From the NCBI RefSeq assembly GCF_946479755.1, contig NZ_CAMLHC010000021.1, positions 1 through 64,000 of the forward strand: DNA of 64,000 bases. The letters are read 5' to 3'. Positions 43,958 through 51,759 of the stretch are shown one piece after another (positions within the stretch are counted from its first letter, which is position 1; every line of letters starts with the position of its first letter). Origin of the DNA: an uncultured Chitinophaga sp. GTDB lineage: Bacteria; Bacteroidota; Bacteroidia; Chitinophagales; Chitinophagaceae. Made by a program: the position numbers and the translations under genes. The notes under the pieces are model-generated. The model saw only the letters and a program-made list of their open reading frames with translations, ran no database searches and was not told the DNA's origin.

Positions 43958-45028
43958 ATGTTTACGATTGATGCACACCTCGACCTCAGTATGAACGCCC
44001 TGGAATGGAACAGGGACCTGCGGCAGCCGGTAACGGCGATCCGTAAAAGAGAGGCAGGGCTACAGGATAAACCAGACAGGGAAAGAGGCGTAGTGGCTTT
44101 CCCCGAACTCCGGAAAGGTAACATCGGCCTGGTAGTGGCCACACAGATAGGCCGTTATGTAGCGCCAGACAACCCATTGCCCGGCTGGCATTCTCCGGAA
44201 CAGGCCTGGGCGCAGACACAGGGGCAGCTGGCATGGTACAAGGCCATGGAAGATGCAGGCGAAATGATCATGATCAAAGATCTGCCCTCACTGGAGCAGC
44301 ACATCGCCCTGTGGAACGACGGCACGCCCAATGACAGCAAACCTGTCGGGTACATCCTCAGCCTCGAAGGTGCTGACTCGCTGGTAACGATCGATCATCT
44401 GCACAGGGCTTATCAGAACGGCCTGCGTGCGGTAGGTCCGGCCCACTATGGCCCCGGACGTTATGCCAATGGTACGGATGCTACCGGTCATCTCAATGAA
44501 CAGGGTCGCCAGCTGATCCGGGAGATGGAGCGGCTGAACATGATACTCGACGCCACGCACCTGTGCGACGACGCTTTCTGGGACGCCATGGACATCTTCA
44601 ACGGAGCGGTATGGGCCAGCCATAACAACTGCCGCGCCCTGGTGAATCACAACCGCCAGTTCAGCGACGACATGATCAAAATACTCATTCAGAAAGGAGC
44701 CGTCATCGGTGGCGCACTCGATGCCTGGATGATGGTGCCGGGATGGGTGCGGACACAATCCACCCCCGAAGGCATGCAATGCAACCTCGAAAAGCTCATC
44801 GATCACATGGACCATATCTGCCAGATAGCCGGTAACACCCTGCACGTAGGTATTGGTACCGACCTGGACGGCGCTTTCGGAAAAGAGCAATGTCCTTATG
44901 ACCTGGAAACCATCGCCGACCTGCAAAAGCTGCCGGATATGCTGTCTAAACGCGGCTATAAAGCCGCAGATATTGAAAATATCATGCACGGGAACTGGCT
45001 ACGGTTCCTGCGTAAAGCATGGAAATAA
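43958..45028 (+). CDS. Membrane dipeptidase family (M19) peptidase
   Basis: The 356-residue product has the M19 renal dipeptidase pattern: FTIDAHLDLSMNALEWNRDL (HxD zinc site), GYILSLEGADSLVTIDHLHRAYQNGLRAVGPAHYGPGRYANGTD, LDATHLCDDAFWDAM, GAVWASHNNCRALVNHNRQFSDDMIKIL and VGIGTDLDGAFGKEQCP. It hydrolyses dipeptides, including those with a D-residue at the second position. There is no signal peptide, so it is cytosolic. It closes the operon 11 bases after the kinase. Its presence with RidA and a GntP permease raises the possibility of D-amino-acid-containing substrates. Confidence 0.94.
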   Translation: MFTIDAHLDLSMNALEWNRDLRQPVTAIRKREAGLQDKPDRERGVVAFPELRKGNIGLVVATQIGRYVAPDNPLPGWHSPEQAWAQTQGQLAWYKAMEDAGEMIMIKDLPSLEQHIALWNDGTPNDSKPVGYILSLEGADSLVTIDHLHRAYQNGLRAVGPAHYGPGRYANGTDATGHLNEQGRQLIREMERLNMILDATHLCDDAFWDAMDIFNGAVWASHNNCRALVNHNRQFSDDMIKILIQKGAVIGGALDAWMMVPGWVRTQSTPEGMQCNLEKLIDHMDHICQIAGNTLHVGIGTDLDGAFGKEQCPYDLETIADLQKLPDMLSKRGYKAADIENIMHGNWLRFLRKAWK

Positions 45029-45044
45029 CGCACGCGAGGCCTTT

Positions 45045-45164
45045 CACGCAAAGGCGCTAAGTTTTTTGTTTTTTATTAAGAGCGCAAAGGAGCGGAGATC
45101 AAAAATTGTTCTTCGCTCCTTTGCGCTCTTATAAAATAAATTAGTTCTTGAGACCCTTTGCGTG
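45045..45164. repeat. Nested inverted repeats between dipeptidase and S9 peptidase genes
   Basis: The outer arms CACGCAAAGG (45045-45054) and CCTTTGCGTG (45155-45164) enclose an inner perfect 18-base stem, TAAGAGCGCAAAGGAGCG (45077-45094) with CGCTCCTTTGCGCTCTTA (45114-45131). GCGCAAAGG-like sequence recurs in the arms. The right outer arm lies inside the last codons of the S9 peptidase gene. It probably acts as a bidirectional terminator, and its look suggests a dispersed palindromic element. Confidence 0.65.
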
Positions 45165-47756
45165 CAAAATTTTCGCGCGCCTGTCCGTCATCCAACCGGG
45201 CAGTGTGGCGCCCTTCAGATAATAGTTAAAAAACTCCAGCATGCGCGTGTTGTAATCCAGTGCCGGCTTGTCAAATATGCTATGGCCCTGTCCTTCATAT
45301 TGCAGGAAATAAACCACCTTGCCCATGCGTCTCATCCCGGTGAAAAACTCGATTCCCTGTCCCACGGGGACATCGTTGTCGTCCATATTATGCATCAGCA
45401 GTAAAGGAGTTTTTATCTTATCGATAAGCAGTACCGGCGAGTTCTCCTGGTAAAGGTCGGGCCTTTCCCAGAGGGAAGCGCCGATACGGTCCCGGTATAG
45501 TTCGTACTGCCCTTGCCGTGAGTACCCCGAGCCGATGATGGAGCCGTATGCGCTGACGAAATTGGTAAAGCCGGCGGCAGAACAGGCGGCTGCAAACCGG
45601 TCGGTATGCGTAATGATGTAGTTGGTCTGAAAGCCACCGAAGCTGTGCCCCTGGAGGCCCATCCTGGAGGAATCGACGAATGGTAGTTGCACCAGCTTGT
45701 CTGCCGCGCCGAGCACGGTCTGGAGCGCGCTGCGGCCGGGATAGCCGATTTCAAAATGGACATCGGGCGTGAAAACGAGAAAACCGTTGCTCACGAAATA
45801 GGGGATGTTCATGGGGCCCATACTGGGTTCCGGCCGGATATAAAGATGCAGGCATTCGCTGATCTTTTCATAATAGTAAAAGATGATCGGGTATTTTTTG
45901 TTGGGGTCGAAGTCCTCCGGTTTGTATAAAATGCCCTGTGCTGGTTTACCATCCCTGGTGTTGAAATTCACCAGTTCGGTGGTAAGCCAGTTGACCCGCC
46001 GTTCGGGATGTATGTCGCTGATTGCGTCGAAGTGAATAAAGTCTTTTGTAACGTAAATATTGGGGGCGCTGGCGGCGTCCATTTTCTGTACCAGGTATAC
46101 ATCTGCATCTTTCGCTTTCACGGGTGGTGTGCGCAGGTGGTATTTGCTTTCTTCCGGACCGGTGAAAATAAATGGATGCATGCTCAGTAGTCGTAGCTTT
46201 CCTTTTGCGATGTCAAAGAAACCGTCTTCTTTGGTGGTGCGGTTGAAGGCCGTCAGCAGAACGTTTTTGCCGGTGCGTTCATTGGGCGGAAAGGCAAAAC
46301 GGAACACGATGTTATGGGTTTTACCATAACCTTCTGTTATGTTGACAGGTGCCGATTTTCCGGTGAGGTCGATCTGAAAAATATCGTGCTGGTCATACAG
46401 GTACAGTGTTGTTTCATCGTCACTGAAACCGCCCAGCGGGAGGTTGAGATAAGGTGCGAAGGGGATGTCGTCATTATCGTAGGTGGTCCAGGTGGCGGAT
46501 ATGCCGGCCGTAATATTTTTCCGTTCACCGGTGGCTACATGGTAGCTGAAATAGTTTTGTTGACTGGCATCGTAGTAAATGATCCACTTGCCTTGTGGCG
46601 AGAGCGCATAGGATGCACTGTTGCGGTCGCCGGGCAGGGTAACCTGTTTCCGCGACCCGGTGGTGAGGTCTACCAGCGAGCGGGAGGACAGTGCGTTTTC
46701 ATTCCAGTTCCATTCTCCTTTATGGGCCAGTGTTTTATCCAGCAGTTTCAGGGTGCTGTGTGGATTGTAGGAGCCTGCGTAGAAGCCGGCGAGGTAGAAG
46801 GGAGATTCTTCCTTATCCTGTACCTGCTGTATGGTATTGTTGTGAAGGTACCATATTGCCTGGCAGCGGAGCGGGTCCTCTTCTCCGTTGAGTTTTGTGT
46901 CCATAAAGGTACGAAGCCGTAGTCGCGCGGGATTGGGCGCTGGCGGTGCGGGGTTGTTGCCGATGAGTGTGCAGTAGATAAAACTGCCGTCGCTGCTGAA
47001 TTTATCAAAGCTGGCAAATGTCATCTCTTCCTGTAGCTGCATCCGTGGTGTTGCTACGATGGCTTTCCCTGTGTGATCGTGGTGATAGTACCAGTAGGTG
47101 GTATTTTTTTCTTTGGGGCGTGTAAGGAAAATGCATTGTGTGCCTTTGTCGTCTGCGATCATGTTGAGCGGTTCGTACCCCGTGTAAATTTCTGTCGTGC
47201 TGCGATGGGAGAGGTTCACCGTTTGAAGGCGATAGGTGACGGAGTCCGTCTGACTTTTGAGGAAAAGTAACCGGCCGTTGCCGCTGGGCAGGTAGTCGGA
47301 GATGTCGTTGTATCGCTGTACGGCGCCCGTTTTCAGGTTGCGGAGCTCCAGGGAGCCACGCACGTTGTGGATGGCCAGCCATGTGGTATCCGCTTGTTGA
47401 AACAAGGTGTATTTTTTTACCGATGGAATGATTTCTTCCTTTGTACTGCCGAGGGTGATCATCAGAAGACTGTTGTCGGGAAGTTTGGTGACCGCCAGTT
47501 TACTGTCAGCCGTAAACGTGATGGGTTGGAAAGCTTTTAGTTCTTTCTTCCATGAATGATCGATGGCCTGTATCACTTGTGTTGCCTGTCCGGGTGGCTG
47601 ATTGTAGATGTAGTAGGAAGCATACCGGCCGTTGTTGCTGATGACAGGGTTGAGGGCCAGGCTCCAGGTGTTGAAATCGGAGTCGTTGAGCGGACGTTTT
47701 TGTGCATAGGTGCTGATGCTGAACAGCAGCAGGAAGATGGCAGCGTATTGTCTCAT
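45141..47756 (-). CDS. S9 family prolyl oligopeptidase-like peptidase
   Basis: The 871-residue product has a signal peptide (MRQYAAIFLLLFSISTYAQ) and a long beta-propeller region (about 25-600). The catalytic alpha/beta hydrolase domain carries MGLQGHSFGGFQTNYIITHTDRFAAACSAAG (nucleophile Ser in GHSFGG), MHNMDDNDVPVGQG (Asp) and QYEGQGHSIFDKPA (His). It cleaves peptides in the periplasm. It converges on the sugar operon. Its last codons (HAKGLKN) overlap an inverted repeat arm. Confidence 0.94.
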   Translation of the reverse strand: MRQYAAIFLLLFSISTYAQKRPLNDSDFNTWSLALNPVISNNGRYASYYIYNQPPGQATQVIQAIDHSWKKELKAFQPITFTADSKLAVTKLPDNSLLMITLGSTKEEIIPSVKKYTLFQQADTTWLAIHNVRGSLELRNLKTGAVQRYNDISDYLPSGNGRLLFLKSQTDSVTYRLQTVNLSHRSTTEIYTGYEPLNMIADDKGTQCIFLTRPKEKNTTYWYYHHDHTGKAIVATPRMQLQEEMTFASFDKFSSDGSFIYCTLIGNNPAPPAPNPARLRLRTFMDTKLNGEEDPLRCQAIWYLHNNTIQQVQDKEESPFYLAGFYAGSYNPHSTLKLLDKTLAHKGEWNWNENALSSRSLVDLTTGSRKQVTLPGDRNSASYALSPQGKWIIYYDASQQNYFSYHVATGERKNITAGISATWTTYDNDDIPFAPYLNLPLGGFSDDETTLYLYDQHDIFQIDLTGKSAPVNITEGYGKTHNIVFRFAFPPNERTGKNVLLTAFNRTTKEDGFFDIAKGKLRLLSMHPFIFTGPEESKYHLRTPPVKAKDADVYLVQKMDAASAPNIYVTKDFIHFDAISDIHPERRVNWLTTELVNFNTRDGKPAQGILYKPEDFDPNKKYPIIFYYYEKISECLHLYIRPEPSMGPMNIPYFVSNGFLVFTPDVHFEIGYPGRSALQTVLGAADKLVQLPFVDSSRMGLQGHSFGGFQTNYIITHTDRFAAACSAAGFTNFVSAYGSIIGSGYSRQGQYELYRDRIGASLWERPDLYQENSPVLLIDKIKTPLLLMHNMDDNDVPVGQGIEFFTGMRRMGKVVYFLQYEGQGHSIFDKPALDYNTRMLEFFNYYLKGATLPGWMTDRRAKILHAKGLKN

Positions 47757-47827
47757 GGGTGGCGATAGGCTTAGCGGGAGATGTCGTGACAGACAGCTCC
47801 CTTATTCATGGGAAGAATTTGATTACC

Positions 47828-48067
47828 TCAGTTCTGTGGGTTGTCGGTTATAAACACCTTTGAACAGGGCTGACCGAGAACGGTGGTTGCGTTCGCGCCA
47901 TTAGGATCGGGGCCGAGAATTTCTTTCCCGGTGAGGGTGTGGTCGCATACGTTCTCATTATCGTACGGAACATAAATTCTGTGGTTAACACGTGCTTTGG
48001 AGGCCACAATGCCTGCAATGACGGAGATAATGATAACGGCGGATAACAATAAAGCTGACTTTTTCAT
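47828..48067 (-). CDS. Small exported protein, NVEALA-like in style
   Basis: From ATG 48067 (MKKSALLLSAVIIISVIAG) the product is 79 residues with one N-terminal hydrophobic segment and an exported tail containing two Cys (NVCDHTLTG and LGQPCSKV) and ending VFITDNPQN. A longer frame from 48094 is less likely because its first residues precede the signal. Small exported peptides of this design (hydrophobic start, Cys pair) are common in Bacteroidota. No family can be claimed. It lies upstream of the S9 gene on the same strand and about 1.3 kb from the first lanthipeptide gene. Confidence 0.55.
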   Translation of the reverse strand: MKKSALLLSAVIIISVIAGIVASKARVNHRIYVPYDNENVCDHTLTGKEILGPDPNGANATTVLGQPCSKVFITDNPQN

Positions 48068-48248
48068 AATAATGGATTTTGAGGGTGATGACATCAGGTA
48101 TTTTTATTCTTCTTCGTTGGCCTGGTAGGGGATAGGGGATCTTACTACAATGATAACTATTTGAGGCTGATATTATTTCATAAAGTGGTAACAGAAACCG
48201 TCAAAACCGTCAGGGTTTTTAGGATGCTATTGTCAGATAAAGGGATAA

Positions 48249-48286
48249 AAAAAGCACGGCTTTCCAGGGAGGAAACCGTGCTTTTT
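48249..48286 (-). terminator. Terminator after the desaturase gene
   Basis: AAAAAGCACGG (48249-48259) pairs with CCGTGCTTTTT (48276-48286), with an inner TTTCC/GGAAA stem and one bulged C. On the minus strand the stem is followed by a T run, and it lies 17 bases past the desaturase stop. Confidence 0.85.
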
Positions 48287-48302
48287 TCATTTATTTCAGT
48301 TG

Positions 48303-49085
48303 TCAAAACGTCTGCTTTTTCTCCAGCTCCGGCAGCGCCGCATCGATCCTTTTCGCCAGTTCGGGCAGTTTAATCGTTGGTACGGCGGGGAACAGGTGGT
48401 GTTCCAGGTGATAGAACATGCTGAATGTCAGCTTGTTTTTCCAGGTGCCGCGTTGAGTCCGGGCCAGTTCCGGGGTTTCGGTGGTGTCATGATGTACGGT
48501 CCAGACGGCAAAGAAGGCCATGAGGCATTCGCCGGTGAGCATGACAATTATATGGTAGACCAGGAAATGGAGATCGAAGAGGAATACGGTAGTGGTAAAT
48601 AACGCTATGGCGCTGAGTTCCAGCAGGGTATAACGCACATATTTTTTATTGGCCGTCTGCAGCGTCACGCGGTGGATGTGGAACATGTGTACGGGACCGT
48701 AGAGGATGGCGCCGTACCAGCTCATGCCGGCGGACTTGCCTTCATAGTCTTCTTCGGAGAGACAATATTTATGATGACGGATGTGGTTATACTTAACGGC
48801 GTTCATGGAGGCCATCATGAGGATGCTGTTGAGGAAGAGGGACAGCCAGGTAAGGCGTTTATGGGTGCCGAGCGACTGGTGGAAGCCGTTGTGTACCTGT
48901 CTTAACGCTGTCAGGAAAAAGAAAGCGGAAAAGGGGAGGGCGGCGAGGTAGTATCCTTTCCATGCCAGTACCCAGGAAGCCAGCAGCCAGGGGATGGTCA
49001 GGTTGTTCTCGATCAGCATTTCCGGGATGGTCAGCTGCCGGAGGTCTTTCCAGGCGACTTTGCGTTGAATGTCAGTATGATTCAT
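48303..49085 (-). CDS. Membrane fatty acid desaturase
   Basis: From ATG 49085 (MNHTDIQRKVAWKDLRQL) the product is 260 residues. The histidine-rich iron boxes are visible: HNGFHQSLG, YNHIRHHKYC, the extra HHDTTE and the C-terminal YHLEHHLFPAVP. Hydrophobic helices flank them. It would introduce a double bond into a lipid acyl chain or hydroxylate a related substrate in the inner membrane. It diverges from the lanthipeptide genes, with about 290 bases between starts. A role in peptide lipidation is only speculation. Confidence 0.9.
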   Translation of the reverse strand: MNHTDIQRKVAWKDLRQLTIPEMLIENNLTIPWLLASWVLAWKGYYLAALPFSAFFFLTALRQVHNGFHQSLGTHKRLTWLSLFLNSILMMASMNAVKYNHIRHHKYCLSEEDYEGKSAGMSWYGAILYGPVHMFHIHRVTLQTANKKYVRYTLLELSAIALFTTTVFLFDLHFLVYHIIVMLTGECLMAFFAVWTVHHDTTETPELARTQRGTWKNKLTFSMFYHLEHHLFPAVPTIKLPELAKRIDAALPELEKKQTF

Positions 49086-49304
49086 GGGATACAGGGTTAT
49101 AGGGTACAAATATACGCCATCGGAAAGCAGGTTGATCAGTTGTCCGTAAAATCCAAAGAAACCGGGCGAAAATTTTTTTTTCTTGATAAATTATTTATCT
49201 TCAAAAAATCAAAGTCTCAAAATAGCCCGTTACTATATGTCTATGTTCAACTTATATAAATCCAAATCTGAATCTGCCAATTCCCATCATTTTTAAGTCT
49301 GTAC

Positions 49305-49360
49305 GCTGAATATCCGCCCCAGGGCGTTACCGCTTGGTTAAAGACAGGGGAGGGCCTTAT
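49305..49360 (+). repeat. Leader repeat copy 1, ahead of lanA1
   Basis: This 56-base block is near-identical to 50127-50169. Both open with GCTGAA(T/C)ATCCGCCCCA and end with the identical 18 bases GACAGGGGAGGGCCTTAT (49343-49360); copy 1 is 13 bases longer in the middle. It is upstream of a precursor gene and is probably a duplicated 5' untranslated region. Confidence 0.75.
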
Positions 49361-49376
49361 GAAACTGTATTATGTT

Positions 49377-49553
49377 ATGAAAAAGAAAAAAATTGACCTG
49401 GCGAAAAAACTGACCCTCGCCAAAGAAACGGTAGCTACCCTGACCGTAAAACAAAAAAGCGCCATCAAAGGCGGGGAAACAGTGTTCTGTGACACTTACG
49501 ACCCGGCCTGGACTTGTGAATCCAATCCCCGTCCTACGAATGTTTGCATGTAG
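49377..49553 (+). CDS. Class I lanthipeptide precursor A1
   Basis: From ATG 49377 the product is 58 residues; an in-frame ATG at 49359 would add MKLYYV. Residues 1-33 are the leader: Lys-rich MKKKKIDLAKKL, the TLAKETVATL helix and a GG at 32-33 for cleavage by a C39 peptidase. The 25-residue core (34-58) has Cys38, Cys47 and Cys57 with Thr35, Thr40, Thr46, Ser49 and Thr54. LanB would dehydrate Ser/Thr and LanC would join them to Cys, giving up to three (methyl)lanthionine rings. The other three precursors share the leader but not the core. Confidence 0.9.
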   Translation: MKKKKIDLAKKLTLAKETVATLTVKQKSAIKGGETVFCDTYDPAWTCESNPRPTNVCM

Positions 49554-49614
49554 GTGATAGCTGTTAACCCGGCATCAACGATGGTAAACCCGATTTAACC
49601 CGTAAATCCCTGTT

Positions 49615-49809
49615 ATGAGAAAAAAGAAAATTGCCCTCGGCAAGAAATTGTCCCTCAACAAGGCAACTGTTTCTACCATGACCATCCGGCAGCAGGCTGT
49701 TATAGGTGGCGGTCTGTTTACCGTTATGCCCCGTTGCATTGAAACGGTGGCACAAACCTGTATCACCTATATGCCCGGCCAGGATCAGTGCTACATATGC
49801 CCTGAATGA
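49615..49809 (+). CDS. Class I lanthipeptide precursor A2
   Basis: The 64-residue product has the same leader type (MRKKKIALGKKLSLNKATVSTM) ending in GGG at 31-33; cleavage could follow Gly32 or Gly33. The core (about 34-64) is less polar, with LFTVMPRC near its start, and contains Cys41, Cys49, Cys59 and Cys62 with Thr36, Thr44, Thr48 and Thr51, but no Ser. At most four rings are possible. The core ends CYICPE. Its sequence is unlike that of the other three cores. Confidence 0.9.
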   Translation: MRKKKIALGKKLSLNKATVSTMTIRQQAVIGGGLFTVMPRCIETVAQTCITYMPGQDQCYICPE

Positions 49810-49935
49810 TAACTTTAAACAGGTAATACCTCCGTTAAGGAAGGGTATGCCCACCCTCAAATACGCAAACCCGGACACACCATCCGTTGTACCGCGGACG
49901 GCGGAGACGGTGTCCACCCTAAAACCTCCACAATT

Positions 49936-50118
49936 ATGAAAAAGAAAACACTCCAGCTGAGCAAAAAACTGCTGCTCAAAAAAGACACCCTCGTGACACT
50001 GAATCAACAGGACCAGGCAAAGCTCGCCGGTGGCGCCCCGCTCACCTGGTGGAGCGCATGTTGCGTGGAAACTGATGAAGTGACCTGCCCCGTGGATTGT
50101 GTAAGAACAACCAGGTAA
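49936..50118 (+). CDS. Class I lanthipeptide precursor A3
   Basis: The 60-residue product has the leader MKKKTLQLSKKLLLKKDTLVTL and GG at 32-33. The 27-residue core begins APLTWWSACC and contains Cys42, Cys43, Cys51 and Cys55 with Thr37, Ser40, Thr46, Thr50, Thr58 and Thr59. Adjacent Cys42-Cys43 and the WW pair are unusual and would give closely packed rings. It ends RTTR. It lies 126 bases after A2 and 68 bases before A4 on the same strand. Confidence 0.9.
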   Translation: MKKKTLQLSKKLLLKKDTLVTLNQQDQAKLAGGAPLTWWSACCVETDEVTCPVDCVRTTR

Positions 50119-50126
50119 TCATGACA

Positions 50127-50169
50127 GCTGAACATCCGCCCCATGGCTACAGACAGGGGAGGGCCTTAT
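50127..50169 (+). repeat. Leader repeat copy 2, ahead of lanA4
   Basis: A 43-base block matching 49305-49360 apart from two substitutions and a 13-base shorter middle. The 18-base GACAGGGGAGGGCCTTAT (50152-50169) is identical in both copies. It shows that the A1 and A4 units arose by duplication including their 5' region. Confidence 0.75.
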
Positions 50170-50186
50170 TTTTTTTATCCACACAC

Positions 50187-50387
50187 ATGAAAAAGAAAAA
50201 AATAGATCTCAGCAAAAAACTGGCGCTGAACAAAGAAACTGTCGCATCATTAAACATATCCCAGCAGCAGCAACTGGTGGGAGGCGTCGCTACGCGCGAT
50301 ATCGTTTGCATGGAAGATACACGCTATATCTCCAGCTGCAGAGCTACACGCCCGTCGCCTAACTCACCCTGCTGCCAGATACCCTGA
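50187..50387 (+). CDS. Class I lanthipeptide precursor A4
   Basis: From ATG 50187 the product is 66 residues. The leader MKKKKIDLSKKLALNKETVASL is almost the same as in A1, with GG at 32-33. The 33-residue core (VATRDIVCMED...) has Cys41, Cys51, Cys62 and Cys63 with Thr36, Thr45, Ser49, Ser50, Thr54, Ser57 and Ser60. It ends with SPCCQIP, again an adjacent Cys pair. The longer open frame starting at 50097 is the upstream repeat and not coding. It is the last precursor before lanC. Confidence 0.9.
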   Translation: MKKKKIDLSKKLALNKETVASLNISQQQQLVGGVATRDIVCMEDTRYISSCRATRPSPNSPCCQIP

Positions 50388-50463
50388 TGGTAAAAGGGTA
50401 TCGGTCACCGGATGACCAGGGAACAACTCCTGCATGAGCACACCCCTGTCTCCGTTCTTTTCC

Positions 50464-50492
50464 CAACAGGGAAAGCCCGTCTTTCCCTGTTG
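50464..50492 (+). promoter_or_regulatory. Perfect hairpin between precursors and lanC
   Basis: CAACAGGGAAAG (50464-50475) and CTTTCCCTGTTG (50481-50492) form an exact 12-base stem with a CCCGT loop, 26 bases ahead of the lanC start. No T run follows. It would act as a processing site or partial read-through barrier that keeps precursor mRNA more abundant than enzyme mRNA. Confidence 0.6.
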
Positions 50493-50517
50493 TACACCAT
50501 TAAACCTCTGCTGACAA

Positions 50518-51723
50518 ATGAATAATACCGCGACACAGTTAAGATACATCTATCATGACATCATCCCCCTGTTAAAGGAACGTAAATACAAAGCCGATTA
50601 CAATACCAGCCTTTTCAAAGGTCCCTGGGGCGCGCTGTTGTTCATGTTCTACTACGAACAGTATGCGGATGATCAGGCGGACAATGCCACCGCCCTGCTG
50701 GAGGAACTATATGCTGAATACGCACCGGAAAAAGGCGATAACTATGCTTTCTGCAACGGCCATACCGGCCCTTTCTGGCTACTGGAACACCTTACCCGCC
50801 ACGAGTTCCTGGACCTCGACATCAACGAACTGGCGAGCGACTTCGTGACGGCTACTATCTTGCAAAGTAATTTCCACCTGGAACACCAAAACTACGACTT
50901 CCTTCACGGCAGCTCCGGCATGTGCAACTTCCTGCTGAGGTTCGCCGACCGCCCCGATGTTGCCGAACACCTCGGACATTTTGTTCAAAAGCTGTGGGAC
51001 AACAGCGTCATGACCGACAAAGGCCGCAGCCTGCCCTTCTTCTACACACATGATAAGCCCGAAGGTATCTTCTGCAACTCCTTCAGCCTCGCCCACGGCT
51101 CCTGCTCCCTGCTGATTATTGTAGCAAAAATATACCAGGCCGGTATCGCCAGCGAACGATGCCAACAACTGATCTCAGAATGTATTCCGTTTATCCTCCA
51201 ACACCAGAATGCCGTTTCCGACGATTCCATGCATGCCCTCTACCCGGCTATCCTGGACGGAAAATCCACCGACAGCCGCCTCTCCTGGTGCTACGGCGAC
51301 CTGAACGTAGCCATGATGCTGTGGCATTGTGGTAAAGTGTTCGGCGAAGAACACTGGAAAGAAGAAGCCCTGCATATCATGCGTTATAATATGCGCCGCG
51401 ACACGGACGAAGCCGCCGGCATCGTCGATAACTGCCTTTGCCACGGCTCCGGCGGTATCGCCGCCTTCTACCGCAAATTCTGGTTCGAAACAGGTGACGA
51501 AGCCTTCCTGCATTGCGCCAACCACTGGCAGGAAAAAGCTACCGAAAAAATCATCTTCCCCGAAGATCACAGTAAACACGGTATCAAAATGTGGCTGGGC
51601 AAAGACAAACAGTGGGAATACGTATGGGACCTGCTCGACGGCAGCAGCGGCGTAGGATTGTCGCTGTTATCCCAGCTGCACCCGCAGGCGTTGCCATGGG
51701 ACGAGTGTTTCCTGCTCTCCTGA
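50518..51723 (+). CDS. lanC: Lanthionine cyclase LanC
   Basis: The 401-residue product matches LanC. Zinc ligands are Cys258 in LSWCYGDLN and Cys308-His309 in DNCLCHGSGGIAAFYRKF. Other family motifs are FLHGSSGMCNFLLRF and NSFSLAHGSCSLLIIVAKI near the middle. The fold is an alpha/alpha toroid in the cytosol. It adds Cys thiols to dehydroalanine or dehydrobutyrine to make lanthionine rings. It lies between the precursors and lanB, with 36 bases to lanB, so all are co-transcribed. Confidence 0.95.
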   Translation: MNNTATQLRYIYHDIIPLLKERKYKADYNTSLFKGPWGALLFMFYYEQYADDQADNATALLEELYAEYAPEKGDNYAFCNGHTGPFWLLEHLTRHEFLDLDINELASDFVTATILQSNFHLEHQNYDFLHGSSGMCNFLLRFADRPDVAEHLGHFVQKLWDNSVMTDKGRSLPFFYTHDKPEGIFCNSFSLAHGSCSLLIIVAKIYQAGIASERCQQLISECIPFILQHQNAVSDDSMHALYPAILDGKSTDSRLSWCYGDLNVAMMLWHCGKVFGEEHWKEEALHIMRYNMRRDTDEAAGIVDNCLCHGSGGIAAFYRKFWFETGDEAFLHCANHWQEKATEKIIFPEDHSKHGIKMWLGKDKQWEYVWDLLDGSSGVGLSLLSQLHPQALPWDECFLLS

Positions 51724-51759
51724 CAAAATCATTTTAAATCATCTGTAAAAGGAACAATT

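Noticed and set aside
50097..50186. N-terminal extension of precursor A4 (96-residue version)
   Set aside because: The extra 30 residues come from the duplicated 5' block and are absent from the other precursors; the leader starts at ATG 50187.
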